NCBI RefSeq assembly: GCF_015762685.1
Contig: NZ_PEHF01000070.1
Span: forward strand, 1-41,697
Source of the DNA: Candidatus Symbiopectobacterium sp. 'North America'
GTDB taxonomy: Bacteria; Pseudomonadota; Gammaproteobacteria; Enterobacterales; Enterobacteriaceae
Direction of reading: 5' to 3'
Length of the DNA: 41,697 bases
Part shown: one piece after another, positions 19,361-28,413 of the stretch
How positions within the stretch are numbered: the stretch's first letter is position 1
Layout of the letters: the number at the start of each line of letters is the position of its first letter
Program-made: the position numbers and the translations under genes
Notes under the pieces: generated by a model
The model's input: the letters and a program-made list of their open reading frames with translations, nothing else
Told to the model about the DNA's origin: nothing
Databases searched by the model: none

Positions 19361-19376
19361 TGGAACAACTCTTGCA
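19361..19376 (+). promoter_or_regulatory. Sigma-54 promoter of hpxX-hpxY
   Basis: TGGAACAACTCTTGCA fits TGGCAC-N5-TTGCA with one mismatch, and GG and GC are 10 bases apart. The predicted start is about 19387, 40 bases upstream of the hpxX ATG. Its paired occurrence with the divergent sigma-54 promoter of the ABC operon strengthens the call. Confidence 0.78.
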
Positions 19377-19382
19377 ACACAC

Positions 19383-19413
19383 GTTTCACGCTAACACTTC
19401 TGCATCGTGAAAC
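19383..19413. promoter_or_regulatory. Candidate operator over the hpxX start site
   Basis: GTTTCACG (19383-19390) and CGTGAAAC (19406-19413) form a perfect 8-bp inverted repeat with a 15-bp spacer. The left arm covers the predicted transcription start. Arms share GTTTCA with the pair at the ABC promoter, so both may bind the same regulator. Confidence 0.6.
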
Positions 19414-19426
19414 AACAGGAGAACCG

Positions 19427-19618
19427 ATGACCTCTCACGCCCCTGAAACCCTAACCGCTTATCTGCAACAGATGGAAACCCTGCTGAATCTGCCACTCCC
19501 CCCAGAGCGCCATGACGCGGTGCTGCTCCAGTTACAGCACATCGCAGAGATGGCGCAGCCGCTGATGGACTATCCGTTGGAGGTGCAGGAAGAGATCGCG
19601 GGGGTTTATCAATTATGA
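19427..19618 (+). CDS. hpxX: HpxX-like small protein (DUF4089)
   Basis: This 63-residue protein fits the DUF4089 family, encoded beside AtzE-type amidases in purine clusters; in related amidase pairs the small protein acts as a GatC-like subunit of the amidase. It is acidic and helical with no membrane segment. AGGAG is 7 bases before the ATG, the start I chose over an upstream in-frame extension that lacks a ribosome site. The stop overlaps the next ATG (ATGA), so both are coupled. It is intact, while its partner amidase is broken twice. Confidence 0.8.
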   Translation: MTSHAPETLTAYLQQMETLLNLPLPPERHDAVLLQLQHIAEMAQPLMDYPLEVQEEIAGVYQL

Positions 19619-21024
19619 CGCACCCGTTGTCTATGGCGGAACTCACCGCGTTATCCATCACCCAACTGCAACAACACCTGCAACGCGGAGAGCTTGCCGC
19701 CCGTGAGATCGCTGACATTACGCTGGATGCCATCGCGCAGCGGCACCCAACGTTAAATGCCTATAACCAGGTAACAGGCCAACGTATGCAACAAGAGGCC
19801 GATGCGCTGGATGCGAGGCGCCTGCGCGGTGACGTTTTGCCACCGTTGGCAGGTGTGCCTTATGCGGTAAAGAACCTGTTTGACGTTGCCGGAGAAACGA
19901 CGCTGGCAGGCGCACAGCTGTTTGCCAACCACCCCCCCCGCCAAGCGCGATGCGTTTGCGCTGCGCCAGTTAAGCGCCAGCGGTGCCCTGCTTTCCGGCA
20001 TGCTGAATATGGATGCTTACGCCTACGGTTTCACCACCGAAAACACCCATTACGGCCCGACTCGCCATCCACTCGATCCAACCCGTATCGCTGGAGGCTC
20101 CTCCGGCGGGTCTGCCGCCGCGGTCGGCGCGGGCCTGGTGCACTTTTCACTGGGCAGCGATACCAATGGATCGATTCGGGTGCCCTCGTCCCTGTGTGGC
20201 ATTTTTGGCCTAAAGCCGACGTTTGGCCGGTTATCTCGTGAAGGTAGCCACCCGTTTGTTGCCAGCCTCGATCATATCGGCCCGCTGGCGCGCCGCATAG
20301 TGGATTTGGCTTTGGTGTTCGATGCCTTACAGGGCATTCATAGTGACGATCGTTTTCAGCGCCCGCAGCCGCTCCTTTCTAGCGCATCCCGCTTGCAGGA
20401 CGGCGCTCATGGCTTGCGCAGTGCCGTGCTTTCCGGCTACTTTCATGAAGCCTGCGATAATGATGCGCGCGATGCAGTGCAGCGTGTTGCACACGCGCTT
20501 GCAGCCAATGAAGAAAGGACTATCGCCCAGGCCGAACTGGCTCGCACCGCCGCCTTTATTCTCTCGGCCAGCGAGGGGGTAACCGTTATCTCTCCGCCCT
20601 GCGCCACGCGCCTGAAAAATTTGAGCCGCACTCACGTGAACGCCTGACGGCGGGAGCCATGTTGCCTTCTGCCTGGTATCTACAGGCTCAGCGTTTTCAT
20701 GACGTCCTTCGCCGTCAGGTATTACCGTTGTTTGAACACGTGGGCCTGCTGATTACCCCGGCGACACCGTGCTGCGCAACCCTGATCGGCCAAGAAACGA
20801 TGCGAATCAATCACACCGATCTGCCCGTACGCGCCATTATGGGCATGTTGACTCAGCCTATTTCGTTTGTTGGGCTTCCCGTCGTCACCGTGCCGTTGAT
20901 GACCACAAAAGGGTTGCCTATTGGCGTGCAACTTATTGCCGCCCCCTGGCGGGAAGATATTTGTCTGCGTGCTGCTTGGGCGCTGGAACAATCCGGCGTG
21001 GTCAGTGCCATTTCCTGCCAGTAA
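19615..21024 (+). pseudogene. hpxY: AtzE-type amidase HpxY, two frameshifts
   Basis: This amidase-signature hydrolase (GatA/AtzE type) acts on amide or ureido bonds in purine breakdown. The catalytic Lys is in VPYAVKNLFDVAG, and the Ser cluster is in RIAGGSSGGSAAAVGAG with SLGSDTNGSIRVPSS. The first break is at a run of eight C (19932-19939), where seven are needed to read NHPPAKRDAFALRQ. The second is at a run of five G (20575-20579), where six restore SEGGNRYLSALR. Because the errors offset, the full length is about 469 residues, as expected. Both lesions are in homopolymers, so sequencing error or slippage are equally possible. Confidence 0.85.
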
Positions 21025-21115
21025 AGAAGGTGAAATAGCATTGTAGGGGGATGCCTGTGGGCATCCTTAGGTTGCTGGCAACGTTATCTAAAACAGTCAT
21101 TCCCCCTCCACCACC

Positions 21116-21198
21116 GTCATTCCCGCGTAAGCGAGAATCTTTGGCAGATGAAACGCGTTTTTCCTCACAGAGATCCCCGGCTTTCGCCGAGGATAACG
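21116..21198 (+). repeat. MITE-like palindromic repeat, copy A
   Basis: It begins GTCATTCCCGCG and ends ATCCCCGGCTTTCGCCGAGG plus ATAAC, with each end able to fold back and the outer ends complementary. It matches copy C closely and the reverse complement of copy B. A preceding stretch (21067-21095, GGTTGCTGGCAAC and CTAAAACAG) also matches the flank of copy C, so the unit may be about 130 bp. Confidence 0.85.
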
Positions 21199-21206
21199 AA
21201 AAGGGA

Positions 21207-21725
21207 AAGTGACTTTGTCATCAGCCTGAGAAGACCCGAATGTATTTTCTATTTCAGTGTGCATCACAGGGAAATATAAAGCATTGACAATGGCATTCTC
21301 CCCCTTTCGATCAAGCAATCATTTTCAGTGTAATCCGAAAATAACCACCATCAAATAGCGATATAAATCACCTTTATCACTGCAATGGCATAAGTAATTT
21401 CAAAAAAATCACAACGTCATTCAAGTCCATTATTACCCACAACATACAGAAACGTAAAAACCATTTAAAACATCGAATTTTAAAACACATATCATTGATA
21501 TATAAACAAAAAATTAATACAAAACATCAATAAATAATATAAAAAGCAGACAGTGAAAAATAAAGAAAAATGGCCTACCAAGCGACATGGAAATGAATAT
21601 CTTCATAGCACCACTCTCGGCACAAAGGGTTGCCTCAGAATCTGAGTATGGTAGGGTATGACGTGTTTTCACCTTCATCAGGACGAAATATAGAACGATA
21701 AATCACAGAGGAACTTTATCATTTC
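21207..21725 (+). other. AT-rich proU upstream region
   Basis: No gene is seen in this 519-base stretch. From about 21330 to 21600 it is strongly AT-rich (many A and T runs), unlike its neighbours. In E. coli the proU promoter lies in AT-rich, curved DNA bound by H-NS, so a similar silencing region is plausible here. The proV site GAGGAAC is just before 21726. Confidence 0.6.
21495..21523 (+). promoter_or_regulatory. Candidate proV promoter
   Basis: TTGATA (21495-21500) and TACAAA (21518-21523) are 17 bp apart within the AT-rich region, about 200 bases before proV. In AT-rich DNA such matches occur by chance, so confidence is low. Confidence 0.3.
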
Positions 21726-23045
21726 ATGGCAATAAAACTCGAAGTAAAGCATCTCTATAAAATATTTGGCGAGCACCCTGACAGGGCATTCAAACTGATA
21801 GACAAAGGGCTAAACAAAGATCAGATCTTTGAAAAAACCGGGCTCACTGTCGGCGTGAAAGACGCCAATCTGGCCATTGAAGAAGGCGAGATATTCGTCA
21901 TCATGGGATTATCCGGCTCGGGTAAATCCACACTGGTACGCCTTCTCAATCGTCTGATTGAACCGACTCTCGGTCAGGTACTGATCGACGGCGAAAACAT
22001 CGCCGAGGTATCAGACACGGAACTGCGCGCCCTGCGCCGCAAAAAAATCAGCATGGTGTTCCAGTCATTCGCCTTGATGCCGCACCTGAGCGTGTTAGCT
22101 AACACTGCGTTTGGCATGGAGTTGGCAGGCGTCGATAAAGCACAGCGTGAACAGAAAGCGCTCGAAGCACTGCAACAGGTAGGCCTTGAAGCCTATGCCA
22201 ATACCTACCCGGATGAGCTTTCCGGCGGGATGCGCCAACGCGTCGGTCTGGCGCGCGCACTGGCAAACGATCCCGATATTCTGCTGATGGATGAAGCGTT
22301 TTCAGCGCTCGATACGCTGATCCGTACTGAAATGCAAGATGAGTTGGTGAAACTGCAATCGCGCCACCAGCGTACCATCGTGTTTATTTCCCACGATCTG
22401 GACGAAGCCATGCGCATCGGCGATCGCATCGCCATCATGCACGGCGGTGAAGTGATCCAGGTCGGTACGCCAGATGAAATTCTCAACAACCCGGCTAATG
22501 ACTATGTGCGTACCTTCTTCCGCGGCGTGGATATTAGCCACGTGTTCCGTGCCAAAGATATTGCGCGTCGTCGCCCCGTTACCTTGATCCGCAAAACGCC
22601 CGGCGTTGGGCCGTGCTCTGCGCTCAAGATCCTACAGGATGATGATCGTGAATATGGCTACGTGCTGGAAAAAGGGAAAAAATTTATCGGCGTCGTTTCT
22701 ATCGATTCACTGAAAAAAGCACTGCACACGCAAGAACCACTGGAACAGGCTTTGCTGCCCGACCCTACCCCCGTGCCCGCAGATATGTCTCTCAATGAAC
22801 TGATTTTACAGGTTACGCAGGCCCCCTGCGCCGTACCGGTCATCGGTGAGAACAGTGAATATATCGGCATTATTTCCAAGGGCATGCTGTTACAGGCATT
22901 AGACAAGGAGGGCAGCAACAATGACTTACGCAACCAATCCGTGGGAAACCACGCAAACACCGGTCAATGCTGCCGAACAGGCAGCCACCAGCAGCAATGG
23001 CGATCCCTGGTCATCGGCAGCACAAAGTGCATCGGCTTCAGGTGA
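21726..23045 (+). CDS. proV: Glycine betaine/proline ABC ATPase ProV, extended C terminus
   Basis: ProV powers the ProU osmoprotectant importer. The ATPase core is complete: Walker [10 protein letters not shown] (61-69), signature LSGGMRQR, Walker [13 protein letters not shown] and switch FISHDLDEA; two CBS domains follow. The homologous part ends at residue about 399 (DKEGSNN), as in the 400-residue E. coli protein, but the frame runs on 40 residues through the proW start to 23045. The normal stop overlapping the proW ATG is lost: TTA at 22926 stands where a TGA is expected, probably one G-to-T change. The extension has no homology. ProW and ProX are broken, so the importer should be inactive. 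Confidence 0.9.
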   Translation: MAIKLEVKHLYKIFGEHPDRAFKLIDKGLNKDQIFEKTGLTVGVKDANLAIEEGEIFVIMGLSGSGKSTLVRLLNRLIEPTLGQVLIDGENIAEVSDTELRALRRKKISMVFQSFALMPHLSVLANTAFGMELAGVDKAQREQKALEALQQVGLEAYANTYPDELSGGMRQRVGLARALANDPDILLMDEAFSALDTLIRTEMQDELVKLQSRHQRTIVFISHDLDEAMRIGDRIAIMHGGEVIQVGTPDEILNNPANDYVRTFFRGVDISHVFRAKDIARRRPVTLIRKTPGVGPCSALKILQDDDREYGYVLEKGKKFIGVVSIDSLKKALHTQEPLEQALLPDPTPVPADMSLNELILQVTQAPCAVPVIGENSEYIGIISKGMLLQALDKEGSNNDLRNQSVGNHANTGQCCRTGSHQQQWRSLVIGSTKCIGFR

Positions 23046-23778
23046 CGCCGCAACTAACAGCGCAGATGCCTGGGGCGCCCCCGCTCAGGATGCCGCACAG
23101 TCTGGCGCTGATTGGCTGAACAGCGCCCCTGCACCGACTCAGGAACACTTTTCGCTGTTAGATCCGTTCAAAGACACGTTGATTCCGTTGGATCATTGGG
23201 TCACCGGAGGGATCGACTGGCTGGCGCGCAGTGAGCGTGCGGCAAAAGTGGTGCGCCCACTGCTCGACGCCATGCAAACCACGCCGGCGTTTGTGTATCT
23301 GGTGCCCATTGTCATGCTGTTTGGCATCGGGAATGTGCCCGGCGTGGTGGTCACTATTATCTTTGCGCTACCACCGATTGTTCGTTTGACCATCCTCGGT
23401 ATCCGGCAGGTGCCCGCCGATCTGGTAGAAGCCGCTGAGCCCTTTGGAGCCAGTCCGCACCAGATGTTGTTCAAAGTACAGTTGCCGTTGGCAATGCCCA
23501 CCATCATGGCTGGTGTTAAGCAGACGCTGATGCTCGCGCTCTCCATGGTGGTCATTGCTTCGATGATCGAAGTGGGAGGATTGGGGCAGATGGTGCTGCG
23601 CGGTATCGGGCGTCTGGATATGGGACTGGCTGCCGTGGGCGGAGTCGGGATCGTTATTCTTGCCATTATTTTGGACCGATTGACCCAGTCTCTGGGGCGT
23701 GACCGCCGTAGCCATGGTAATCAATCCTGGTATCGCACCGGTCCATTGGGGCTGATCTTGCGCCCGTTCACGCGTTAA
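22921..23778 (+). pseudogene. proW: ABC permease ProW with about 95-codon deletion
   Basis: ProW is the membrane subunit of ProU. It starts with a proline/alanine-rich N-terminal tail and the conserved [19 protein letters not shown]. The chain then jumps from GIDW straight to [11 protein letters not shown], skipping about 95 residues that contain membrane helices 1-3 in E. coli. The rest ([20 protein letters not shown], then the EAA loop and RPFTR) is conserved. The deletion is in frame, so the reading frame is open over 285 residues, against about 380 expected. A missing half of the membrane domain makes function unlikely. A related ATCTGGCTGG-like sequence at both edges suggests repeat-mediated loss. 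Confidence 0.9.
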
Positions 23779-23806
23779 TCACATTACATATAAAGAGGGA
23801 TAAACC

Positions 23807-24809
23807 ATGATGCAGAAAACCGGATTCGGGGCTGTTGCCCTGATTGCCGCGCTAACAGGCTCGCCGCTCTATGCCGCCGATCAGCCGGGCAAAGGTGTCA
23901 GTGTTCAGCCCGTGCAGAGCACGATTTCGGAAGAAACCTTCCAGACGTTGCTGGTTAGCCGCGCGCTGGAGAAACTGGGCTACAACGTGCAACCCATTCG
24001 CGAAGTGGATTATAACGTTGCCTATATGTCCATCGCATCCGGCGATGCCACCTTCACCGCCGTCAACTGGCATCCGCTTCAGGCAGACATGTACAAAGCG
24101 GCTGGCGGTGATGCTAAATTTTACCGCGATGGGGTTTACGTTGGCGGTGCCGCGCAGGGCTATCTGATCGACAAAAAGACAGCGGAAAAGTACCAGATCA
24201 CCAACGTTGAGCAATTTAAAGACCCTGAGATCGCCAAGCTGTTTGATACCAACGGTGACGGCAAAGCGGACCTGATCGGTTGTGCACCAGGTTGGGGTTG
24301 TGAAGCCGCCATCAACCATCACCTTCAGGCTTACGGATTGAGCAACACGGTCGAGCACAATCAGGGTAACTACGCCGCGATGATCGCGGATGCCATTACC
24401 CGCTATAAAGAAGGCAAACCTATCTTCTATTACACCTGGACACCGTACTGGGTCAGCGATGTGCTGGTACCCGGGGCGCGATGTTGTCTGGTTACAGGTG
24501 CCTTTCTCTTCTCAACCGGGAGAAATGAAAGGCTCCAGCACCAAGCTGGCTAACGGCAACGACTACGGCTTCCCCGTGAATAATATTCGCATCGCAGCAA
24601 ACAAAGCGTGGGCCGAGAAAAATCCGGCGGCTGCCAAGCTGTTTGCCATCATGAATCTGCCATTGGCCGACATCAACGCGCAAAACATGCGGATGCGCAG
24701 CGGAGAGAGCAGCCAGAAAGATATCGAACGCCATGTGGATGGCTGGATCAAGGCACATCAGGCACAGTTTGATGGTTGGATAAAAACCGCCACTGACGCG
24801 GCCAAGTAA
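23807..24809 (+). pseudogene. proX: Periplasmic betaine-binding protein ProX, frameshifted
   Basis: ProX binds glycine betaine and proline betaine in the periplasm. A signal peptide ends near [10 protein letters not shown]. The ligand-cage tryptophans lie in AVNWHPL and, in the second frame, WTPYWV. The frame is lost near 24475, where CCCGGGGCGCGATG carries an extra G; removing it restores [19 protein letters not shown] to [11 protein letters not shown]. Repaired length is 333 residues against 330 in E. coli. The G run makes a sequencing error possible, but neighbours proV and proW carry unrelated lesions. Confidence 0.88.
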
Positions 24810-24839
24810 TCAGATAGCGTCACGTTGTTATTCACTTAC

Positions 24840-24855
24840 AGGCCCACTTGGGCCT
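24840..24855 (+). terminator. Possible terminator after proX
   Basis: AGGCCCACTTGGGCCT forms a 6-bp perfect stem around four bases, 31 bases after the proX stop, followed by only TTAAAC. The weak T tail lowers confidence. Confidence 0.5.
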
Positions 24856-24874
24856 TAAACTGATGTCAAAGCTC

Positions 24875-24956
24875 GTCGTCCTCGGCGTAGGCCGGGGACC
24901 TCTGTCAGGAAGAATGTGTTTCGCCTGTGGGAGATTCCCGCCTACGCGGGAATGAC
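24875..24956 (-). repeat. MITE-like palindromic repeat, copy B (inverted)
   Basis: Its reverse complement starts GTCATTCCCGCGTAGGCGGG and ends GGCCTACGCCGAGGACGAC, matching copies A and C across about 82 bases. It lies in the proX-ygaY gap; the other copies are also between genes. Confidence 0.85.
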
Positions 24957-25112
24957 AGAGAGTATATGGGAATGGCCGTTTTCCTTCGCTTTGTCAGCTA
25001 CCTCAAGCCCATTCGGACCTGTTTCTTCAGATTCCGTTCCCCGTAAACGCCCTCACCCTTAACGGATTTGCTACAATCACGCCCACACCTTTCAGAACGC
25101 TAGCGAGTATTC

Positions 25113-26282
25113 ATGTCTTCTCAACAGGCCCAGACCGGCCTCAGTCTTCCTTTAACGCTCATCATGTCAACGGCAACCGGATTGGCCGTTGCCAGTAATT
25201 ACTAAGCCCAGCCGCTATTAGAAACCATCGCCAGAGTCTTTGAGCTTTCCGTTAATCAGGCAGGGCTTATAGTCACCGCCGCACAGGTGGGCTATGCGGT
25301 AGGTTTGATGTTTCTGGTGCCGATGGGCGATATGTTTGAACGGCGCACGCTGATTGTCACCATGACGCTGTTAACCGCGTTGGGACTGGTGATTACCGCG
25401 CTGGCCCCCACATTACCGGTGATGCTTGCTGGTATCGGGGTCGCGGGGTTGTGTTCCGTGGTAGCCCAAGTGCTGGTGCCGCTCGCGGCAACGCTGGCAA
25501 CCCCCGAAACCCGCGGTAAGGTGGTCGGTACGATAATGAGCGGTTTACTGCTCGGCATTCTGCTTGCACGCACCATTGCTAGCGCACTCGCCACGCTGGG
25601 AGGATGGCGTACCGTATATTGGGTAGCCAGCGTACTGATGGTCATCATGGCATTGGTGCTGTGGCGCGCTCTGCCGCGTTTACTGCCCAGCAATAACCTG
25701 CAATACGAACAACTGATCGTTTCCATTTTCCGGCTGTTTGGCACTACGCGCGTGCGCGCACTGCTTGGGTGTCTCTCTTTCGCCAATTTCAGCATTCTTT
25801 GGACCTCGATGGCATTTATGCTGTCGGCACCGCCTTATCACTACTCAGAAGGGATTATCGGGCTATTTGGTTTAGTTGGAGCGGCAGGCGCACTGGCCGC
25901 CACCCGCGCTGGTCGTCTGGTCGATAAGGGAAAAGCCACATTAACCACCACGGTAGGTCTGGTACTGCTGTTGCTGTCCTGGGGCATGATCGCCATGGGT
26001 GCCACGGCGCTGCTGCCGCTGATTGTCGGCATTGTCGTGCTCGACCTTGCCGTGCAGGGTTTGCACGTCACTAACTAAAGCGTGATCTACCAGATGATGC
26101 CGGAAGCGCGTAACTGACTCACCGACGGATACATGACCAGCTACTTTATCGGCGGCGCTGCGGGCTCTTTGCTGTCTGCGGCCACCTATCAGGTCGCAGG
26201 CTGGACAGGTGTTTGCTATGCGGGTGCCGCAGTGAGCCTGCTGACGCTGCTTATCTGGATTCCCAGCCGAAAACACGGCTGA
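25113..26282 (+). pseudogene. ygaY: MFS transporter YgaY, three nonsense codons
   Basis: This is a 12-helix drug-efflux-type MFS protein of the YgaY type, lying between proX and ygaZ as in E. coli. The frame is continuous from ATG 25113 except for three in-frame stops. TAA at 25203 follows SNY (relatives have a second Tyr), TAA at 26076 replaces a Gln, and TGA at 26112 replaces an Arg. Between them the sequence (GDMFERRTLIVTMTLLTALG and later helices) is well kept. The E. coli K-12 gene is also a pseudogene, as I recall. All three stops are explained by single substitutions, so this is not a sequencing indel effect. Confidence 0.9.
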
Positions 26283-26378
26283 GAGGGCCGTCGATGAGGA
26301 TGTGTCACATCTCTGGCACATCCGCCCTTTTATCGGTAGGGTATTGACTACCCATTCTATTAAACGACACGTTAGCCA

Positions 26379-27137
26379 ATGATAAGCCAACAGCAGGAGA
26401 AGCAGATTGAACACGACTCCCCGCACGCCACCTTTGCCGAAGGGGTGATCAGTAGCCTGCCGATTGTGATCGGTTATCTTTCCGTCGCCTTCGCTTTTGG
26501 TCTGAATGCAGTCAAACTCGGCTATTCGCCGTGGGAAGCGGTCTTTATGTCGTGCGTGATTTACGCCGGCGCCAGCCAGTTTGTGATTACCGCCCTGCTC
26601 AGCGCCGGGATGTCCATTTGGGTGGCGGCGTTTACCGTCATGGCCATGGATGTACGCCATGTGCTGTATGGCCCTGCGCTGCGGCACCGTATTTTGCAGC
26701 GCCTGCCTACGCGCAAGACACCGCTGTGGGCGTTTGGGCTGACCGATGAAGTCTTCGCCGCCGCAACAGCACGGCTGGCACAAAACAATCGCCGCTGGAG
26801 TGAAAACTGGATGCTGGGCGTCGCTGCCGCCTCCTGGATTTCCTGGGCCTGTGGCACAGTGATCGGCGCGTTATTTGGTAATGGACCGTTGAAAGCGTAC
26901 CCCGCCGTCGAGGCGGCACTTACCTTCATGCTGCCCGCGCTGTTCCTCAGTTTCCTGCTAGCTTCTTTTAAAAAACGGCAAAGTGTGATCGTGGTGTGTG
27001 CACTGGGTGGTGCCCTGCTTGGGTTACTGCTGTTCTCCATTCCGGCCGCGATTTTAGTCGGTATCGGCAGTGGCTGCGCCGCCGCACTGTTTCTTGCACC
27101 GCCCGTCATGGCTCAACAGGGGGAAAAATCCGCATGA
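26379..27137 (+). CDS. ygaZ: AzlC-family branched-chain amino acid exporter subunit YgaZ
   Basis: YgaZ with YgaH forms an L-valine/branched-chain amino acid exporter of the AzlCD (LIV-E) type in the inner membrane. The 252 residues contain AzlC motifs, including VIYAGASQFV near 60-70, and about six or more hydrophobic segments. The end overlaps ygaH by ATGA. It is intact, between two damaged loci. Start choice rests on length compared with the E. coli protein. Confidence 0.9.
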   Translation: MISQQQEKQIEHDSPHATFAEGVISSLPIVIGYLSVAFAFGLNAVKLGYSPWEAVFMSCVIYAGASQFVITALLSAGMSIWVAAFTVMAMDVRHVLYGPALRHRILQRLPTRKTPLWAFGLTDEVFAAATARLAQNNRRWSENWMLGVAAASWISWACGTVIGALFGNGPLKAYPAVEAALTFMLPALFLSFLLASFKKRQSVIVVCALGGALLGLLLFSIPAAILVGIGSGCAAALFLAPPVMAQQGEKSA

Positions 27138-27478
27138 ATAGCCAAATAGTGCTGATTGGAGTGTTGGTCGGCATGGTGAATTTTTTATTCCGCTACCTGC
27201 CACTCCGTCTGGGAGCCAGCCGCGCTTCCGGCTCACTCAAGCGCGGCAAAGTGGGGGCAGTGCTCGACAGCATTGGCATCGCGTCTATCTGCGCCTTGCT
27301 GATTGTTTCCAGCGTCCCAGAGATTCAACAGCATACTAACAAGTTGTTGCCTACACTCATCGGTTGTCTGACGCTCACGCTCTGCTTCTACCGGACACGC
27401 AGCATTGTCATATCAACATTGTTGGGCGCGTTTTGTTACGGTATTGCTTTTAAATACCTTTCATTGGGAATTATTTAA
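27134..27478 (+). CDS. ygaH: AzlD-family exporter subunit YgaH
   Basis: YgaH is the small partner of YgaZ. Its 114 residues carry three to four hydrophobic segments, including ISICALLIVSSVPEI-like and TLIGCLTLTLCFY. The ATG overlaps the ygaZ stop, so translation is coupled. It is intact and close to the E. coli size (111). Confidence 0.85.
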   Translation: MNSQIVLIGVLVGMVNFLFRYLPLRLGASRASGSLKRGKVGAVLDSIGIASICALLIVSSVPEIQQHTNKLLPTLIGCLTLTLCFYRTRSIVISTLLGAFCYGIAFKYLSLGII

Positions 27479-27638
27479 TATCATTGTGTTAGCAGCACGT
27501 TATTAGTGGTTCACGTTACATTACAGAAGGTCACTTATGTTCTGTCACAAAGTCGACGACCAATGCGACTAAATATCGTTTACCCGATTAGTAACTTTCG
27601 TTATTATACTGATCGTGATTAATGAGGTTTACATAAAA

Positions 27639-28226
27639 ATGGATAGTCCATCTGTACACAAGCACGGGCTCACTGAAAGTGGCGCGCGTGACAAAAAACC
27701 TGAGTTCGATAAAAACAGCTCCTTCTCGCCCATCGAACAAATGATCAATCTGCGAGCTTCGCGCAATCCAGAGTTTCCTCAACAGGAAATCTTGCTGGTG
27801 CGTTTGTGCATGCACATGCAGAACAAGATTCTGGAGCACCGCAACAAGATTTTGCGGGAACAGGGCATCAACGAAACGTTGTTTATGGCACTGATTACGC
27901 TGGAGTCTCAGGAATCACGTAGTATTCAACCATCAGAATTGAGCGCCGCACTGGGCTCTTCGCGTACCAATGCCACGCGCATTGCCGATGAGTTAGAGAA
28001 ACGCGGTTGGATTGAACGCCGTGAAAGCGATAGCGATCGTCGTTGCTTACACTTGCATATGACAGATGAAGGCAAAGCGTTTCTCGATCGTCTGTTGCCA
28101 CCGCAGCACCAGAGTCTGCATTTCCTCTGGTCAGCATTGGAAAAAGATGAGCAGAAGCAGTTGGAAGTGCTGATGCGTAAATTGCTGGTGCGGCTGGACG
28201 AAATGGACAAGATCGATAATCCATGA
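27639..28226 (+). CDS. mprA: MarR-family repressor MprA/EmrR with N-terminal extension
   Basis: MprA represses the emrAB multidrug pump. The winged helix-turn-helix is in [33 protein letters not shown] (residues about 100-130). E. coli MprA starts MDSSFTPIEQ; here ATG 27639 opens [14 protein letters not shown] and about 24 extra residues before SSFSPIEQM. The start follows GAGG in the 5' sequence. An upstream in-frame start 8 residues earlier is also open. The gene is intact but its targets emrA and emrB are broken. Confidence 0.88.
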   Translation: MDSPSVHKHGLTESGARDKKPEFDKNSSFSPIEQMINLRASRNPEFPQQEILLVRLCMHMQNKILEHRNKILREQGINETLFMALITLESQESRSIQPSELSAALGSSRTNATRIADELEKRGWIERRESDSDRRCLHLHMTDEGKAFLDRLLPPQHQSLHFLWSALEKDEQKQLEVLMRKLLVRLDEMDKIDNP

Positions 28227-28413
28227 TCTCGTCAGACCGATAATAACAATACTGTCTTACCTTAAATACATCTTCACACGCACTGGCGTGTTGCCAGATG
28301 CCTGGTGTTTTTGGATCAATACCCGTTCGTATCATGACCGTTCATTAAACGGACCACGTTCCGCTGCCTCACGGCAGCCGGAGCGATAAGTTGCATCATG
28401 GGTAAAGGCTGCG

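Noticed and set aside
24810..25112. A small gene in the proX-ygaY gap
   Set aside because: The gap is explained by a hairpin and the inverted repeat copy; no conserved frame is visible.
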